NCBI GenBank assembly: GCA_951394405.1
Contig: OX596340.1
Location: forward strand, 310,001-374,000
Source: Coprinellus micaceus
Taxonomy: Eukaryota; Basidiomycota; Agaricomycetes; Agaricales; Psathyrellaceae
DNA: 64,000 nt
Direction of reading: 5' to 3'
Shown here: piece after piece, positions 24,373 to 34,185 of the stretch
How positions within the stretch are numbered: position 1 is the stretch's first letter
How the letters are laid out: each line of letters begins with the position of its first letter
Notes under the pieces: generated by a model
What the model saw: the letters and a program-made list of their open reading frames with translations, nothing else
Told to the model about the DNA's origin: nothing
Database searches by the model: none
Position numbers and translations under genes: made by a program

Positions 24373-25143
24373 ATGCCTATAAGTACAAGATGCACCACCG
24401 CAACCCACCATACCATATACAGCGTCACCCAGGGGAAGAATTCCGGGAGCGAGATGGAGCAGCGGCTAAAGGATGTCCTCCTCAAGAACCAACGAATGTT
24501 TGCGAGAGAATCGCCATATCTTGATGCCCTCCTCGTCTATGTGAGTCCCACTTACTTCGTATCCTCACCCCCGCACTCATCGTGGTCTTAGGCTGGGCTC
24601 TTCTCCGCTGTTCTCGCCGCTTTTCTTATTGAGGCACGCAAGGGCCTCGAGGAAGACACACTGGACAAGATACTGAAGGAGCTCAAACAGACCGACGAGC
24701 CCTTTATACCGACAACAATATCGAAGTGGGTCAACGGGCTGTGGTTCGCCAGTCTCGGCCTATCCCTTGCGTCTGCGATGTTCGTCATCCTTGCGAAGGC
24801 GATGGGCCGACGAGTGCTCGATAGGGAGGAAATTGAGGCGATGTTCGCAACCAAGGACTCGGAGTCGTATGCCAGTGGTTCTCAGGGAGAACTCGACTGC
24901 ACAGGGCGTTACAGGTTCCAGCACAAGGTGTTCAAGAGGAAATTCGAATTCCTGACCATGTCCTCGACGATCACAATTGCGGCTTCGCTCACCCTCTTCT
25001 ACCCTGGCCTTGTGGTTCTGATATATACGAACCAGAGAGGTATCGCGTGGTCGGTTGCTGCGATTGCTGTGGCGATGGGGCTGGTGTGCTTCGTATGTGT
25101 CCTCCATGATGTATATTCGGCCTCGAGATACGATACCGATTAA
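24373..25143 (+). CDS. DUF6535 membrane protein (right arm copy)
   Basis: Two exons (24373-24540 and 24592-25143) encode 239 residues. The start was chosen because its N-terminus aligns with the left copy (SVTQGKNSGSEMEQRLKDV against SVPQEKDAGDMDQRLKDV). The DUF6535 core AGLFSAVLAAFLIEARKGL and the helices WFASLGLSLASAMFVILAK and TLFYPGLVVLIYT are clear. From residue 90 on it is about nine-tenths identical to the left copy; the variable part is the loop after EEIEAMF. Its TAA stop (25141-25143) is followed immediately by the stop codon of the convergent GMC gene at 25144, so the transcripts must overlap in their 3' ends. Family function unknown. Confidence 0.86.
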
Positions 25144-27425
25144 CTAGACACCTTCTCTCCAAACGGCCTTGATTAGGTCCGCCGCCCTTTCCGCAAAAAT
25201 GTAGACGGGGGCTTGGGTGTGGCCCGCGGGTACGTATGGTATCACCGAAGCGTCAACCACCCGCAGTCCGTTCACGCCCTTGACTTTCAAGTCCGGATCC
25301 ACAACACCACCTTGTGCTCCCTTCCTCGACATTGCCGCAGTCCCTACACCATGATAATTGGTCTTCACGCCATTACGCAAAGCGACCTCCCATTGATCAG
25401 CAGGCGTCGTGTCTGGATCTGCGAAGGATGCATTGAACAGATAGTTATCCCATGAAGGCCCGGAGAAGAACCGCTTTGCCAGGCGGAATCCCTCTTTCAT
25501 TGCTTCAATATCGTAGGTGGTTTTGAGAAGTCCGTCGTCAATCAGAGGATCGTCGAAGGGGTCGCGAGAGCGGAGTGTGACGGAGCCCCCTGCGATCACG
25601 AGGGAGATGATTATCCTTCATGATTCCAACGGACGAAGCAACAGAGAAAGCGCACTTGATGTGGGGTTTAGATGCACTAGCCAACCACCAGTGTTCGGGC
25701 CCTGTTCTCAATTCATCCAAAAGGCACCACCTGAAAAAAAAGAGTGAACACACCAGTCCGGCGAGCAAGATGATTTCGAAGTGTGGTGCATTCGGACCAC
25801 TGGAGGGATCGGTGTAGTTCCTCCATAAACGGGAGGACTTCGGCAGCCTCGACCATAGGAGAAGGCGATGGGGCGTCTCGCTCAGCGGACCCCTCCTGTC
25901 CTCGACCCACTGCTCTAAAGCAGCACTCTGGTTGAAACTGCAGGTCTCTTTATTGGCAAGGAAGCTTCCGAAGGCTGTCGAGCGTACTTACGGAGGAATA
26001 CCCTCAAATCGCTTTGCAGAGAAATATATGTCCGCGCCCGCGTGCTCGGACAGATTCTTGCCCACGTCCGGGAGGTGATGCAGGGGTGCTATGCCTAGCC
26101 TGCTCAGCTCGCGCTTGTCGCCTACGCCCGAGTTGAGAAGAATTTGCGCTGACCCGACGACGCCTGCGGATAGTATCACTTCCTTCGATGCCGTTAGTTT
26201 ACCCAATATACGCCCTGTACAACGTCGGATATCATTCCCTGCACACATTGGCGGATATTAGCCGCTCACGGGTAGAGTGGTCTCCGAGCTCGACTGCCAG
26301 CAATCGCAATTTTTTGGAGGTCCCGCTGGGGTTTGCCTGGAGGATCCTTGTGACATGGGTGTTGAGGAGAATACTGAGGTTTGGTCTCCTCCGCACTGTC
26401 AAGTTCAGAAATGCCACTGATGCGCTGTACCGTTCGCCATTGCCAATCGTGCTCTGTTGCCAGGCTTTTTCCATGACGAATAAACTGAGGGTGCTCGGTT
26501 AAGAGTTGTGCACACACCTAGACCAATCGGGTGACCCGAGTTCATATCCAGGAGGAAGGGGAATTCCGTCTGCGTTCTCGTCACATCGAGACACCGTTTA
26601 TCGTAGTTCGTGGTTTCCAATGGAGGCTGACTGACTTGAAGTTCCCCCTGCACGCCGTGGAATCGAGGGTCGTACTCTCCGGAGGTGTTGCGACCACTTG
26701 TCGGCGCCACGTATCGTTCGTTCTGTTGTCAAATGAGAAATTAGCCTAGAGGGTGAGGTGGTAGACCTACCTTCTCAATGTATGGGAGCAAAGCGTCCCA
26801 ACTCCAACCATCGTCCCCAGAGATTCTAGCATACGAATCATAGTCGTCAGCCGAGCCTCGCGAATATATCATGCCATCTTCAAAGTTGCTAGAAATGAGC
26901 TCTCGTCTCGGAAGGTCGATAGGAGAGACACTCACTGATAGAACTGCTGCCACCCAGAACGCGCCCTCTCATGTATTCGATCGTGCGGTTCCCAATTGCA
27001 GCAGATGGTGTGATGGTGTAGTTCCATCTGTAAGCAGGCGGGAAGTTGAGGATGAACGAGGGCACGCTCAGATCCAAGATTCCTTCATTACTGCGACCCC
27101 ATGAGAGTGGGGTCAAAGACGGAGAACGAAGGAGGCAACGCACTCCCCACCTGCCTCGATCAGTAGGACGTTGAACTTGGGATCTTCCGAAAGGCGACTG
27201 GCAACAGTGGAACCCCCGGGTCCTGCTGTAGTGAGAGAACGTCCGGGCGACTGACCATGGGGGCGGGGAAATAAGGGGCTCACATCCAATAACGATGAAG
27301 TCGAATTTGGCGGTGGGATCGAGTTCTGCCGCGTGCTGGTAAACCTTGGCAAGGGCGGGGCGGGGTAACAGGATGAAGATTGCCGCCAGAAGTGATTGCA
27401 AGCTTTGCAGCGAGAAGGCGTACAT
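25144..27425 (-). CDS. GMC oxidoreductase (aryl-alcohol oxidase-like), apparently intact
   Basis: Nine exons: 27284-27425, 27144-27225, 26936-27090, 26771-26877, 26518-26722, 26270-26464, 25992-26214, about 25752-25937 and 25144-25615. They encode about 588 residues. A signal peptide (MYAFSLQSLQSLLAAIFILL) is followed by the FAD-binding FDFIVIGSGPGGSTVASRL, GRVLGGSSSINGMIYSRG, and the active-site motifs [13 protein letters not shown] and VPAGHTQAPVY with both catalytic histidines. Exons 2, 4 and 5 match the left copy exactly in length (82, 107 and 205 bp), which supports descent from one gene. The intron between about 25616 and 25751 is the least certain: two donors keep the frame (after LAGLV or after a phenylalanine run). 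The enzyme is predicted to be secreted and to oxidise alcohols to aldehydes with O2, giving H2O2. This copy has the tryptophan that is a stop codon in the left copy. Confidence 0.85.
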
Positions 27426-28042
27426 GAAATGCAGTGGGTTTGCTCTTATTCGGCGTTTCTCATCTCTGGTACATATAAGTACACCATTGTTCGATACACC
27501 CTCCGCATGAGCAACTCGAGACTTCATCCGGGTGTCATGGGTGCAGGTGCATGGCAAGTCTTTTGACCACATATGCCGGCAGCTTCATCTAAAGCCGTCA
27601 TACTCGCACCTCATCATGGTCCACACGCGGCGCAGGGAAGCTTGAAAAATGTCGCGACGTTGTTCAGGACCCACGCCATTCCCGGTTCAAGGGCGAGACT
27701 CAATGGTGTCGCACATACAGCCCACTCCATTCCTTCTATGCGACCTGGATCATGCAGGCGCCTAGAACGGATAGGGAGGACATAAGTAGGGCCCAACTGG
27801 GTGACCAATTTGCCCTTGGTTCCGGTGTTTTCGTGGAACGGTGGAAGCCCAAGGCGTCTTCCAGCTTCCACGAACTTCAGGCTTGGCATAAGAGGGTAAC
27901 ATATGACTATGAGCCGATGGAAAGCGTTATAGATAGGATATTGACAGAGGATGATGGTTGTGGTTGAAGTCAGGATCTGAGCATGAGGTTGCCAAGAAGT
28001 TGAACGATCAGAGTCCGATCTAATCTAATCTTATCTCTGACC

Positions 28043-28263
28043 CTCTGTGAAAACGGAAGTCTGACGCAGCCAGACGAAAGTATGATGCGCGTCGAAATTT
28101 TGTCCATTTAGTCGTCTGCGGTCATCCGTGAGGATATCATCAGAATCTCAGTCGGACACAAGTCTAGCACAGTCAGACTTGGGTCAGACGAAAGGCTGAT
28201 GCCGGTCAAAATTTTGTCCATTTAGTCGTCTGAAACTTTCGTACGACTTCCGTTTTCACAGAG
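28043..28263. mobile_element. 221-bp MITE-like element
   Basis: The ends are perfect 18-bp inverted repeats, CTCTGTGAAAACGGAAGT at 28043-28060 and its complement at 28246-28263. The heptamer TCTGACC flanks both sides (28036-28042 and 28264-28270). Inside are two direct repeats of 48 bp (28071-28118 and 28185-28232) differing at a few positions, both ending in TTTTGTCCATTTAGTCGTCT. No coding capacity. The termini and small size fit a miniature inverted-repeat element; the superfamily is uncertain. Confidence 0.8.
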
Positions 28264-28761
28264 TCTGACCCCGAGCTTGAAGCCGCCCACTGGCATCCAG
28301 CGCTCATCGGCGAGGTCTGGGACAACATTCAATTGACCGGGTTTCACGGAAACTTTGCAGATAACCTGGGGAATAATGATTCGTGTCTTATTCACACCGC
28401 CATGGTGGGTGCCTTTTCCAATGTTCCAATACTCAACCATGCATGGGTCCCGTAGACCGAGAATTTAATGGGCATTGTCTGGGGTTTTCTCACTTACGCA
28501 CTGAAGATGAGCGTACACCGGTCAGCTCACTCTTTGGGCCACCCGAAGAAGCGTTCCCAATCGCCAATAAACGCCTCCAAGTCCGCCAAGTAAACTGGGA
28601 AAGAACAATGTCGTATGTGACCAAATGTCTGCTGTTCCATTCAGTCAAATTCACAGCGCATGTGGGTACCTGGTATTGGATAAAAACCCGTCTGTATTGG
28701 CATACCCGGGAGGATAAATTTGCATGCGCTCCTTAGCGCTGAAGGACGACGCGACGGGGAG

Positions 28762-28804
28762 CTCGGGATCTAAGCGCCCGTCGGAGCGCGTCAAGCGCCG
28801 CTCC
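28762..28804 (+). repeat. Dispersed 40-bp repeat, copy 2
   Basis: Starts CTCGGGATCTAAGCGCCCGT and continues through GGAGCGCGTCAAGCGCCGC. It is near-identical to 22,443-22,485 in the same orientation. Confidence 0.7.
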
Positions 28805-29878
28805 TGCGACACATGCGAATCGGACCCTTACCCACACTTTCTTGTGCCCCAAGGACCTACACCTCGTCCTATCTCAGGAAATTGGGTGCCATAATTAGCG
28901 GCCATATGGCGAAATTAGCATCCAAATAGGCCGAGCGAAAAATGATGGCTCCAGGCAGTGCCGTACAGGGCAATGCTATTTCGGCCTCTTGCTCTATTGG
29001 CTGGGTGCCGAGCGTCATAGCTGACAGCCCCCTGAAGATTCTCAAACATATCCTCCCCGAGCGCCCGGGATTTTGTAAGCGCTGGGAGTTAACGTTCGCA
29101 TCGCAACCATCACGACCTGCAGGAGCATCGCATAGTGCGATCGGCATCCCCCCATAACTTCGAGTCTTCGATCTTGACCGTGGATGAAACGATCTGCCAT
29201 TCTGGAGAGTTCTTTGTGGCATTTGAGCGGGACAAAACCCACTGGGTGAAGATATATTCGAAGCCGCGGGACCTTCTCAGCTGACGCCCACTATTTCCGA
29301 CACAACCGACCAAGAGGAAATTGGCGCGGATTGAGCGCCCAAAGGATTGCCAAATGCAGACACAAGCCAATCAGGTCACAATAAGCCCCAAATCGCCTCA
29401 TTCACTGGCAAATGCTTCGTCATACCTTCCTCTCCCTCGTACAGCCATGCTTCTGCATTCCTCATCGCATGGACCTGCTGCAACCTGCATATTGTTGTGA
29501 GGGGCGAGTGTGGGTTCGCCAATCGCCATTAATCATCGAACTCGCAGACGAAGTGTTACAGGTTTTGGCTTGGGCGATACAATTGTATAGCCCTGCCCTC
29601 AGGATCAAACACGGCACCACCTCTAGCGCCGCAAGGTCCTCCCATTGGCCACATCGGATGCGCCCACCAGGGCTGAGCGGTCTATGCGCCGGACCCATTC
29701 CAACGGTAAATTGCCTCAGGCTCTCCATTCAATCATTTCAGAGTGTTGGACCAGTGATCCGCTGACCCCGCGTCGGTAGGCGAACATGTTCCATCCGCTG
29801 CCTTGGGCCACTGTCTGACAGAAGAGTTTGAGTGGTCGTACAGCCTGACCGCCCAAGGCTCTCGGTGGACCGACTGAC

Positions 29879-29885
29879 TATAAAT
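29879..29885 (+). promoter_or_regulatory. TATA box of the cupredoxin gene
   Basis: TATAAAT 132 bases upstream of the ATG at 30017, followed by a pyrimidine-rich stretch (about 29,922-29,965) typical of highly expressed fungal genes. Confidence 0.6.
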
Positions 29886-30016
29886 TGGAGGAGGGGTCCA
29901 ACCATACCCCCCATCAGCTCTCGTCCCTTTTCCCGATTTCTGTCTCCCTCTTCCCTAGACCCATCTAGATTTACGGTTTCTGAGACTTAACTTAATATCC
30001 CCTCCCGACGACGACG

Positions 30017-31332
30017 ATGCACTCCTCAATTGTTGCTCTCGGCCTCGCTGCCCTCGCCTCCTCGGTCTCTGCGGTGACTTACGACGTCAACGTTGGCCCT
30101 AATGGCCAGTTCGTCTACGATCCTCCTTATGTCAACGCCGTGTACGGTGACGTTGTGCGATTCCATTTGTGAGTATCTCCAGCATTCTAGCCTTCGAATG
30201 TCGAGTTAACGCTCTTATTAGCAACCCCAAGAACCACACTGTAACGCAGTCCGCCTTCGACCCTCCCTGTGTTCCTCTCGCCGGTGAGCCATTCAGGACT
30301 GGCTTGTGAGTATACTATCCTCTCGTCGTTTGAAGTCCATCTCACATTGCTGCAGTGTTCCCGTTGCGCCTGGAACGGACCCACTGCCTACCTTCGACTT
30401 CCATGTCCCGGATAATCATGGCGCTCCCCTCTGGTTCTATTGTGGCCAGACTGGTCACTGTGGTCAGGGAATGGTCTTCGCCGTCAACCCTCCTGCGCCC
30501 CCAGCACAGAACTCCTTCGAGGCGTTCAAGGCTCTCGCCATCGCCCGTAACGGAACTTCCACCACTGCTCCCCCAGCTGGTTCGGCGACCAACACCGCTC
30601 CCGACAACTACACCACCCCTCCTCCCCCTCAGTGGACTATGGCCACCGCGACGGTGACTTGGGGAGGAGCCACGTACGAGACGGTCTACACCAGCTATGC
30701 TGGCACCCCCGAGCCCACCCCTGCCGTGACTCCTCAGGATCACAGGATCATCGTTGGTGCGGACGGTCAGCTCGCATATACCCCCGCCAACATCACCGCT
30801 GCGATTAACGACACTGTCACCTTCGAGTTCCGGCCCAAGAACCACACTGTCACTCAGTCGACTTTCTCGAACCCCTGCGAAGGCAAGCCCGATGGCTTCA
30901 GGTCTGGTTTCCGCCCCATCGCCGCCGATTCTTCCGATGTGTCCACTTTCACCATCACGATCAACGACGTACGTACCGCCTCGCAGATTTCGTCGAGCTT
31001 CCCCATTCTAACGCGTATTTTTGTTGCAGACCGCACCTATCTGGGGCTACTGCGGACAAACCGGCCATTGCCAAGCTGGAATGGTCTTCTCCATCAACGC
31101 TGTTGAGTCCGGCCCCAACAACTTCGCTGCTTTCCAACAACTTGCTCGCCGCCCTACGAACTCCTCCTCCTCAACTGACGGTGGTGCTAACACCGGAAAC
31201 GGTGGAAACACCACGACTGGAGACAATGGAGGCAACAGTGGAAACGGAAACGGCGCTGGGATGATCACTCCCACCGTTGGTATCTCTGCCTTCACGTTTG
31301 TGCTTGCTGGTCTCACCGCCATGCTCCTATGA
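30017..31332 (+). CDS. Secreted, GPI-anchored double-cupredoxin serine-rich protein
   Basis: Four exons (30017-30168, 30222-30305, 30356-30968, 31030-31332) encode 383 residues. A signal peptide (MHSSIVALGLAALASSVSA) leads into two plastocyanin-like domains of similar sequence. Each has the type-1 copper-site pattern: an early histidine in the PKNHTVTQS segment, then the CGQTGHC...GM loop (YCGQTGHCGQGMVFAVN in the first, YCGQTGHCQAGMVFSIN in the second). Between them is a Thr/Pro-rich linker with N-glycosylation sites. After domain 2 comes a Ser/Gly/Asn-rich spacer and a hydrophobic C-terminus (STPTVG-like region then FVLAGLTAMLL), consistent with a GPI anchor. Such extracellular serine-rich cupredoxins are cell-wall proteins in fungi; a role in copper binding or electron transfer is assumed, not proven. 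TATA box and CT-rich leader suggest strong expression. Confidence 0.9.
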
Positions 31333-32344
31333 TTTGTTTCTCCACCCCACCTTCTGTTTCGTTACCGTAATTCCTGATGGGACTTTCACGCGTATCGACA
31401 AGTATATATTCTGCTAATTAGTAACAACCCAATCCTTTGGTGACTTCATGTACCAGCAGTTGCATTCTGCTTCTATATATATTGCATTTTTTGCGCATAG
31501 CCGGTCTTGACACGTTATAACTGCGGCCTTAACCCTAGAACGAAGGCCCGAATGTTCTGGGCGCTAAATGGGACCTCCAGCGGCAATAATTAGCGCCCGT
31601 TCATGAGCAGCTATCAGCGCGACACAAATTAGCGCGTCGGGAAACGCCGACTGTGTGACGTCACGCGTTTCGCGGCTGCTAAATACCGCGTTGAGCTGCG
31701 GTCGGGCACTCCGATTCTTTCTTCCTCCACTACCTCACACAACTGCCGGACCCGGGATATGCGCGTCAGATTTGGGACGTAAGCCTCTACAAGACAGGCG
31801 TTGACAACGATTGACCGGTCCAAGCAACCTGGGAGGTGCTAGTCTTCCCCCACCCTTGATTCATCACCCCGGCCACCGAAGTCCACCCCCCGGTTAACCT
31901 TTCAAATAAATTCTTTGCCTAATTCTCGGACAGCTATGTGGACGATATCGCCCTGAATTGTTCCCCAGTGACACAAGACCTCGCTGCCTGTTTGGTGCCA
32001 GGGGAGAGTGTGTGGACTTCGAAGATTCAAGCTTAATTCCTCGCTATTCAGGCCATTCCGGATCCCTCTCTGGAAGCACCGATGTCGGACATTGGATGTT
32101 GGGTTTTGAGTCAGGTTTCAGAAGGACCTTGTAAGTCATGGACCGCCAAGTCGCGGACTGCCGTGGAATCAATATCGGCATCTCCGGCACCCGCGTGTCC
32201 GAGGCGCACGTGGCACACGCTATTGTGGGACCCTCGATCGTCACCGCGCTTGGTCCAACCTTTTGTACACGACTCGTATGTCCATTCCTTTCTTCTCTCC
32301 AGTATTCCCGCCTCTCACTCTCCTTCTCCCAATCGAATCGACGA
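31333..32344. other. Intergenic region with clustered T(A/T)AGCGCCC motifs
   Basis: Two copies of the recurrent motif lie here on opposite strands, at 31559-31567 and 31590-31598, with a third partial copy (TTAGCGCGT) near 31,629. No gene is recognisable; an in-frame upstream extension of the RCE1 frame exists but lacks support. Confidence 0.5.
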
Positions 32345-33464
32345 ATGACAGTCGCCACTAATGACCTCGTCGGAACCATCTCTGGCTCGACAGCGCATGG
32401 ACTAGCTCTCGGCTTCGCGTTTATCTTCGTTGGGTCGTTATATGTATCCAATCATACCCGGCTTTCGTTCGACCACAATGTCAAGGTGTCTGTGGGAGGA
32501 CACCAGAGGACAAAGCAAAACAACGAAAGATGGAGAGATGACCCGGATGTCATCAGGGCACGGCTGGCTGCAGTCAGTATTGCGAGTGTGATATGTTGTG
32601 CTATCGTGGGGTACCTCCTATCGGATTTGACCCATTCAAAGGTGTGCGATCTTCTTGGTAGTAGTATTGAACCTGGATTAACGCGCAGTGGCAGTCCTTA
32701 TTTGAAGTTTTCAAGTTGACTGCGAAGCACCTTGGATTCGCCTCTGTCGGTCCTATCCTCTCGCACCTTGTCACACCCGTCCTCTTTCTTGGGCCCCTCT
32801 ATGCCATGTTTCTAGGAGAAGACCTCCCCTTCCAGCGGAACTGGGACTACGAACGGGAAGGCGAGAAGTTCACCTCTTGGATCGGGATTCGGTCGTATAT
32901 ATTCGCTCCTTTCACTGAAGAGCTCGTCTTCCGAGCTTGCGTTTGCACTGTCTACCATATCTCTGGAACTTCTACTTCCAGAATGATATTCCTGACCCCG
33001 TTTACGTTTGGTGTCGGTATGTTTGTTCGCCGAGAGATGCTGCGCAGGTTGATGTACTGATACTCTCGCAGCGCATGCGCACCATGCATGGGACACCTAT
33101 AATCGGTATGGCCGTAATGCCGACGCGCTCAAAAGGGCCATCCTTGGAACAAGTGAGTTTTCATATCCTTAATCTCATCACCCATCTAATCTGGGCCATA
33201 GTCTTCCAGCTCATGTATACCACACTCTTTGGTTTCCTCGCCACCGACATATTCCTGCGGACGGGCTCGATCTTCCCTGCCTGGACTGCGCACGCGTTCT
33301 GCAACGTCATGGGATTCCCAAATATTGGGTGGGAATTGCAGGCGTATCCTCACAGAAGAAAGCATATTATTGCTGTGTACCTTGCTGGGGTGCTCGGCTT
33401 TGCCTTCGTACTGTCGAGGTGGACGTTTACCCCGGGTTCCATATTTTGGTCTCCCAGTGCCTGA
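32345..33464 (+). CDS. RCE1: CAAX prenyl protease 2 (type II CAAX endopeptidase)
   Basis: Four exons (32345-32641, 32689-33016, 33072-33152, 33202-33464) encode 322 residues. The ABI/CPBP-type intramembrane protease core is evident: IFAPFTEELVFRAC (the catalytic EE pair, about residues 176-177), then FGVAHAHHAWDTY with the conserved histidines, and NVMGFPNIGWELQ with the third motif (HAFCN). Several hydrophobic segments support a multi-span ER membrane protein. The enzyme removes the three C-terminal residues of prenylated CAAX proteins such as Ras and a-factor-type pheromones after farnesylation. The start at 32345 is chosen because upstream in-frame residues do not resemble the family; the next in-frame ATG upstream is at 32138. 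Confidence 0.93.
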
Positions 33465-34185
33465 TGCGGGGAGGGCATAGAATGTTGATATACCAGGGTT
33501 ACCTACCCCCGTTGAGATCTACAAATAGACTTATGAAACACCCCCTACAGCAGGATTGGGATTTCGAGCGTACATTCGGAGAACGACCGTGGTCCCTGCC
33601 GGGTGTTACAGAATGAACCAAGAATGGCCTACTCAATCCGACTCAACCCCGACGTTGCCGTTCCTGATCCTGAAGGTACACAAGCGACAGTGGACATGTC
33701 GGAGAGCTGGACGCAAAATACCCTAAATTGCGGCAGCCCTCATGGAACACCACGTAGTCGCTGGCGATGGTCGCGGGAGTTGGCGAATGTATTATGATCT
33801 CTGACGCTGCTGAGATCTTGATTCAAGATGGATAGACGTAGCGGGGCTGAGGAGGGTACATGTCAGGTCGTGTTTTCCGTAAACCAGGACTTGGTCCAGT
33901 TCGGAGGAAACCCATCCCTAACTGTCCGATTCAAGAGGACAAGTCCCTCCTGAAAGGTAGGCATGCTCATCGAGGTACTCTGCAGTTGCTAATCGTTGGA
34001 TACGAAGGCCCGTCGATAATCTGCGAGAACATGTGAGCCTTCATAGCAAGCGACCTTGGGCATCCCAGTCAGCAACCGCTAAGAAGTGGAGAACGATTCA
34101 CATTGCCCGAAAAAGGGGCATTGACAGTGGAGTGATAGATGGTCCTTCTTTTTGTATTGGGGCTAACCGTGGTATTGGTGAATAG
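33465..34185. other. Convergent intergenic region
   Basis: 721 bases between the RCE1 stop (+) and the AFG2 stop (-). Nothing recognisable besides expected 3' flanks. Confidence 0.5.

Larger units (their letters stand above)
27426..30016. other. Gene-poor 2.6-kb region
   Basis: It contains the upstream region of the GMC gene, the 221-bp MITE at 28043-28263, the second dispersed-repeat copy near 28,762 and the promoter of the cupredoxin gene. The open frames at 27.6-27.9 kb and 28.9-29.4 kb do not resemble any family I know. Confidence 0.5.

Noticed and set aside
24588..24854. Minus-strand open frame over the right DUF6535 gene
   Set aside because: Shadow of the conserved exon; the same shadow appears over the left copy.
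28869..29222. 117-residue minus-strand open frame
   Set aside because: No recognisable family, and other frames across the region are equally open.
32138..32344. Upstream in-frame extension of RCE1
   Set aside because: The added residues are unlike the family and low in hydrophobic structure; the ATG at 32345 gives the usual N-terminus.
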